Positions 60,586-64,000 of a stretch of DNA of 64,000 nt are shown piece after piece. Location: the NCBI GenBank assembly GCA_039915945.1, contig JBDSMH010000019.1:62001-126000 (forward strand), read 5' to 3'. A program made the position numbers and the translations under genes. Positions within the stretch are counted from its first letter, which is position 1. Each line of letters opens with the position of its first letter. Under the pieces are notes generated by a model. That model was not told the origin of the DNA and ran no database searches. It saw only the letters and a program-made list of their open reading frames with translations. Source of the stretch: DATLFA01 sp039915945 (GTDB lineage Bacteria > Actinomycetota > Acidimicrobiia > Acidimicrobiales > WLNW01).

Positions 60586-61764
60586 TCAGCGCGTGGCGGT
60601 GGCCGTCGCGGGTAGAGGATCGCCCATGCGGGCGTAGCAATCGGCGATGTTGCCACCCAGAAAGGACGCGCGCCGGTCGGCGTCGGCTTCGGCGAGTAGC
60701 GCGTCGTAGTGCGCGGTTGGTTCGGGATTGCTCTCGTTGTGCGCGTAGTCGGACGAGAAGACCACGCACTCGGGATAGTCCTCGAGCAGCCGCAGTGGTG
60801 ACTGGTGCGCCCGCGGCAGCGGCGTGATGCGAACGTTGCGCCGCACGAACTCCGCGGGCGTGAGCTCGTATGGGTAATCGCCCATGTAGATCGCCGACTC
60901 CGGGATGGCCGGTCCCCGCGACTCCATGTGCTCGACGGTGCCCGCGAACCAGTGGATGCCGAGCTCGGCCATGACGATGGTGAGCTTCGGGTGCCGATGG
61001 AACACGCCACCGAAAACCATGCCGTTGAGCATGAGCTGTGCGGCTTGGTGGTTCTGGCACGCCCCGAGCTGACGCAACACCATGGTGTCGGGGTAGTTGG
61101 CCCACGCAGGGTCGTAGGAGGCGGGGTTTTGGCCCGCGTGCAGGAACGCCACCATCCCGAGGTCTTCCGCGGCGGACCACAGCGGCTCGTAGCGTTCGTG
61201 CATCGGCGGACACCCCGGCGCGGGAAGCGCACCCACGAGAAACGATCGGCTCCCCCGCGCGCGCATGCGCGTCAACTCCGCGATGCTCCACTCGATATCG
61301 GTCGCGTCGATCGACGCGAGTGGCATGAGTCGATCCTGATGACCGTCGACCTGGTCCGCGAGCCAGGAGTTGCACACATTGATGGCATCGCGGGCGAGCG
61401 CACGATCTTCGAGGTAGCGGGCATAGCCGGCGGCCTCGAGGCAGATGGTGTTCGCCATGTCGATACCGACGCGATCCATCCACGCGAGGCGGGTCAACGC
61501 GTCGGTCTGCGTATGCATGGCCGATCCCTCGAAGCCGTACCCGTCGACTTTCGCCTGACCGAGAATCGCGGCGATGCCGGGAGGCAGCAGAGCCTCGACC
61601 GGCGGACGGTCTTCCTCGGGCACACCGGCCAGCAGATCGCCGACCTGCGCCCGCATCGTCGCGCTGGCCACTGAGTACTCGGGCAGTTGCGCGGCCAGCG
61701 CGGGGCTGTCGGCCAGCCAGCTGCGGCCCGGTTCGAAATGCGTGTCGATGTCGATGACGGGCAT
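60586..61764 (-). CDS. Amidohydrolase family 2 protein (392 aa)
   Basis: MPVIDIDTHFEPGRSWLADS starts with the D-x-H metal motif; ASIDATDIEWSIAELTRMRA and AEDLGMVAFLHAGQNPAS (histidine) form the barrel; CVVFSSDYAHNESNPEPTAH carries the final aspartate (about residue 355). ATG at 61764 is chosen because GGGGGAG lies 6 bases upstream; an ATG five codons earlier is possible. It is the fifth amidohydrolase in the window. Confidence 0.87.
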   Translation of the reverse strand: MPVIDIDTHFEPGRSWLADSPALAAQLPEYSVASATMRAQVGDLLAGVPEEDRPPVEALLPPGIAAILGQAKVDGYGFEGSAMHTQTDALTRLAWMDRVGIDMANTICLEAAGYARYLEDRALARDAINVCNSWLADQVDGHQDRLMPLASIDATDIEWSIAELTRMRARGSRSFLVGALPAPGCPPMHERYEPLWSAAEDLGMVAFLHAGQNPASYDPAWANYPDTMVLRQLGACQNHQAAQLMLNGMVFGGVFHRHPKLTIVMAELGIHWFAGTVEHMESRGPAIPESAIYMGDYPYELTPAEFVRRNVRITPLPRAHQSPLRLLEDYPECVVFSSDYAHNESNPEPTAHYDALLAEADADRRASFLGGNIADCYARMGDPLPATATATR

Positions 61765-61784
61765 GGTGCGCTCCCCCATTGCTG

Positions 61785-62267
61785 TTACCAGCGTTGCTGT
61801 CGGTCGGTGACGAAGTCCACCTGATCGAATGGTGCCGACTCGATCGAATCGAGCACTACGTCCTTGCGGCGGACGCGGTAGCCGTCGTCGGTCAACTTGA
61901 GCGTCCAGTGCACGATCCCACTCGAGAGGGTGCTCGGCTTGCGCTCGATGATCTGTGTCACGAAAAGATACGACTCGAGATCGATCTCGTCACCGCGCTC
62001 GGCCACCACGTGCACGTTCGCGGCGTGATGCCGCAACGGGTAGGGGCTGTGCTTGCGGTGATCCTTCGTCCACGCCATCGCGGTGTCGCGGCCGTGGTTG
62101 TCGGAGCGGATGAACTCTTCGTGTGGGTGTTGGCCGGTCTCGGTGCGCGAGCTCAGGTGGCAGTCGTCGGTAAGTAGGCCGGCGAGGACGTCGAGGTGGC
62201 CCTCGTCGTAGTTGAACCAATAGCGGTTGATGAACTCGTGCGCGGCGAAACGGTCGTGGCGGATCAT
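61785..62267 (-). CDS. SnoaL-like (nuclear transport factor 2 fold) protein (160 aa)
   Basis: Small cone-shaped fold: FAAHEFINRYWFNYDEGHLD, LAGLLTDDCHLSSRTETGQH and SGIVHWTLKLTDDGYRVRRK match SnoaL_4-type proteins, which include aromatic-ring dioxygenase small-subunit relatives, dehydratases and isomerases (for example steroid delta-isomerase-like). ATG at 62267 has AAGGA 9 bases before; GTG at 62294 is the alternative. Function not decidable. Confidence 0.8.
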   Translation of the reverse strand: MIRHDRFAAHEFINRYWFNYDEGHLDVLAGLLTDDCHLSSRTETGQHPHEEFIRSDNHGRDTAMAWTKDHRKHSPYPLRHHAANVHVVAERGDEIDLESYLFVTQIIERKPSTLSSGIVHWTLKLTDDGYRVRRKDVVLDSIESAPFDQVDFVTDRQQRW

Positions 62268-62298
62268 GGTGCGAAGTCCTTCGTTGATTGTCACGGCG

Positions 62299-63351
62299 TC
62301 ACGCCGCGGTGGGCGCGACCCAGTCGGTGGTCGGGGCGATCGTGTACGTCGCGATCAATGCACGAATGAAATCGCTGTCGTGCAATGGGTCCGAGGGCTC
62401 GGCCACGGCCACACCTTTCGATCGCATGTCGGCGAGCAGACGCTCGAACACGATGTCGTGCGTGAGGTCGTCCGAATGGTCCATGTTCTTCTTGACCTCG
62501 TCCATGTCCGCGTAGACCTCGGCGTTCCAGTGCACGAGGAGCCGCATCTGCTCGGGTCGGTAGCGCCGGATGACTTCGCCGTCCGTCGTGATCGCCCAAT
62601 CGTCGCGGTCCGCGTCATAGCCGATGAGCGAACGATGCTTGAGGCCCAACACGTCGCGTTCCTCCGGCCGCCCCACCGGGTCGCCGCGATGGAACATCGA
62701 TTCGTTCTGCACGACGACGCCCTTGTTCCACAGCGGATGCTCCAGCTTCTGCGGTGCAGCCAGCGGCCCGTCCGGCCAGTACGTGAACGTGCCGTTGTCG
62801 CCCAGGTACCACCAGGTGATCACCTGCGCCATCTTCACCAGATGGTCGGTGAACAGTCCTGACTTGCCCATCACGTTTTGTAGCCATACCGGCGAGTTCT
62901 CGATGCGGACGCCCCGGAACGTGACTGCATCGAGATGGGCGCTCAATCCGCTGTGATGAGGGCCACACAAGTTGAACAACATCAAGGTCGGCTTCGCGTA
63001 CTGCGCGCCCCAATAGTCACGGGCCATTTCGAGGAAGCGCTCGTTGTAGTAGCAGTCGTGCAACTCGGGGTAGAACGAGATCGAGTGCTGCGCCAGGTAC
63101 CCACGGAAATTTGCGGTTGCGATGTCATCGAGCGTCAACTGCGCGCCCTCGCCCTCGCGCATCGGGCCGGACGTTGTCGCCACCAACTCTTCGACCGTAT
63201 CGAAATGGAGGGCGGTGATCGTCGGCCACGGACCTTGGCGCTTGATGACGCCCAGCATCCGGTCGTGCTGATCGTCGGTGTACACGCCCTCCAACACACG
63301 AGGCGGAGCCACCGGACGCAGGAGGTCGTTCATCCGCTGCAGGTCTGCCAT
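62299..63351 (-). CDS. Putative Fe(II)/2-oxoglutarate-type oxygenase (350 aa)
   Basis: Candidate jelly-roll oxygenase. GPHHSGLSAHLDAVTFRGVR (about residues 124-143) supplies H-x-D, and ESMFHRGDPVGRPEERD (about 212-228) the distal histidine; the later LKHRSLIGYDAD may bind 2-oxoglutarate through arginine. I do not recognise a specific family; it could be PhyH-like. ATG at 63351 follows GGGGGG. First gene of the minus-strand set and divergent from the SDR at 63431. Confidence 0.6.
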   Translation of the reverse strand: MADLQRMNDLLRPVAPPRVLEGVYTDDQHDRMLGVIKRQGPWPTITALHFDTVEELVATTSGPMREGEGAQLTLDDIATANFRGYLAQHSISFYPELHDCYYNERFLEMARDYWGAQYAKPTLMLFNLCGPHHSGLSAHLDAVTFRGVRIENSPVWLQNVMGKSGLFTDHLVKMAQVITWWYLGDNGTFTYWPDGPLAAPQKLEHPLWNKGVVVQNESMFHRGDPVGRPEERDVLGLKHRSLIGYDADRDDWAITTDGEVIRRYRPEQMRLLVHWNAEVYADMDEVKKNMDHSDDLTHDIVFERLLADMRSKGVAVAEPSDPLHDSDFIRALIATYTIAPTTDWVAPTAA

Positions 63352-63407
63352 CAGACCCCCCCTTTCGCCACGCCGTGGCCCAGTCGGCCGCGTGGCCGCG
63401 CCAGGTA

Positions 63408-63424
63408 CAGTAACACGTTATAGT
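63408..63424. promoter_or_regulatory. KstR-like operator overlapping a -10 element
   Basis: CAGTAACACGTTATAGT contains the core AACACGTT and arms TAAC/GTTA, close to the known KstR site TAGAACACGTTCTA. TATAGT (63419-63424) matches a -10 element 6 bases before the ATG at 63431, so binding would block that promoter. The site lies between divergent genes. Confidence 0.45.
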
Positions 63425-63430
63425 CGGCGC

Positions 63431-64000
63431 ATGCCTGAGTCGGATCTCCACCAGAACAAGGTCGTCATCGTCACCGGTGGCAGCCAGGGCGTCGGGCTCG
63501 GCATCAGCCGGGCTTTCCTCCACGCCGGCGCGTCAGTGGTCAGCTGTGCCCGCAAGCCGTTCGAACACTGCCCTGCGGCCGACACCGACGACGAGCGATC
63601 GCGCTCGATGCACGCGCAAGCCGACATACGCAACGACGAGGATGTCGACCGAGTGATTGCCACGACGCTCGAACGGTTCGGCCGCCTCGATGTCCTCGTC
63701 AACAACGCGGGCGGTCAACCGCCGGCCGACATCGCCACTGCGTCGCCGCGGTTCATCCGGGCGATCATCGAGTTGAATCTCACGGCACCCATGATCCTCG
63801 CCGCGAGGGCCTACAACGTCATGAGCACACAGGACAGCGGCGGTTGCGTCATCAACATCTCGAGCCAGGCATCGATGCCAACGGGTGGCGGCGGTTCGCT
63901 CGTTCCTTATGGCGCGGCCAAAGCCGGACTCAATCACATGACGCGTTCGCTGGCCGTCGCGTGGGGCCGTAAGGTGCGAGTCAACTGCGTCTCGCTCGGT
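63431..64000 (+). CDS. Short-chain dehydrogenase/reductase, cut by the window edge (190 codons)
   Basis: Open from ATG at 63431 to the last base. VIVTGGSQGVGLGISRAFLH is the cofactor motif, LVNNAGGQPPADIATASPRF carries NNAG, the serine is in VINISSQASMPTGGGG and the catalytic pair in PYGAAKAGLNHM; the segment RVNCVSLG is the usual NxVSPG strand. No ribosome site is visible and the -10 element ends 6 bases upstream, so the message is probably leaderless. The missing C-terminus is about 70 residues. Confidence 0.88.
   Translation, partial: MPESDLHQNKVVIVTGGSQGVGLGISRAFLHAGASVVSCARKPFEHCPAADTDDERSRSMHAQADIRNDEDVDRVIATTLERFGRLDVLVNNAGGQPPADIATASPRFIRAIIELNLTAPMILAARAYNVMSTQDSGGCVINISSQASMPTGGGGSLVPYGAAKAGLNHMTRSLAVAWGRKVRVNCVSLG

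Noticed and set aside
1..64000. tRNA, rRNA or complete insertion sequences
   Set aside because: No cloverleaf, ribosomal or transposase-like sequence was seen; the HNH fragment is a decayed host-type gene, not a transposase.

Overview
The window is GC-rich, densely packed bacterial chromosome. Genes start with ATG, GTG or TTG, often behind GGAGG or GGGGGA ribosome sites, and many neighbours overlap by 1-4 bases. Lineage is inferred from content: an F420-type luciferase-family enzyme, many FadE-type acyl-CoA dehydrogenases, class III CoA-transferases, KstR-like TetR regulators and an actinobacterial-type HNH (13E12 family) remnant. This suggests an actinomycete, perhaps Acidimicrobiia. I found no rRNA, tRNA, CRISPR array or intact insertion sequence. 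No stretch longer than 300 bases lacks a gene.

Layout. (1) 1-9240, minus: cytochrome P450, a broken IclR regulator, a lipoprotein solute-binding protein, an enoyl-CoA hydratase, an NDP-forming acyl-CoA ligase and three acyl-CoA dehydrogenases (the last cut by the window edge). (2) 9365-16744: a plus-strand SDR, then a minus-strand run of two CoA-transferases, an AMP-forming ligase, an SDR and a Baeyer-Villiger-like monooxygenase. (3) 16822-36003, plus: two amidohydrolases around a damaged SDR, an acyl-CoA dehydrogenase, three consecutive hydratases, a ligase, a dehydrogenase, a thioesterase, three consecutive ligases, a dehydrogenase, a hydratase, a second solute-binding protein and a luciferase-like oxidoreductase. 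(4) 36062-40161, minus: two amidohydrolases, a GntR regulator and a hydratase. (5) 40260-47017: a frameshifted HD-GYP protein, a PIG-L deacetylase, a third solute-binding protein, an SMP-30-like lactonase, a MaoC-like protein and an unknown protein. (6) 47033-54865, minus: a compact block resembling a reduced phenylacetyl-CoA pathway (ferredoxin, two PaaC/PaaA-like proteins, MaoC protein, ligase, thiolase, hydratase, LuxR regulator, thioesterase), preceded by a TetR gene. (7) 55019-58037: gene remnants (P-type ATPase with its core deleted, HNH fragment) around a diadenylate-cyclase-like protein that has lost part of its signature. (8) 58128-64000: two putative Fe(II)/2-oxoglutarate oxygenases, a KstR-like TetR, two SDRs, an amidohydrolase and a SnoaL-like protein.

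Taken together the genes describe uptake (three binding proteins without permeases here), oxygenation (P450, BVMO, di-iron pair, 2OG enzymes), CoA activation (six AMP-forming or NDP-forming ligases, two CoA-transferases) and beta-oxidation of hydrophobic, probably cyclic or branched acids. No substrate can be assigned from sequence alone. At least five genes are broken (IclR, SDR, HD-GYP, P-type ATPase, HNH). Two of them carry single-base changes in short homopolymers, so assembly error must be excluded before calling those real pseudogenes.
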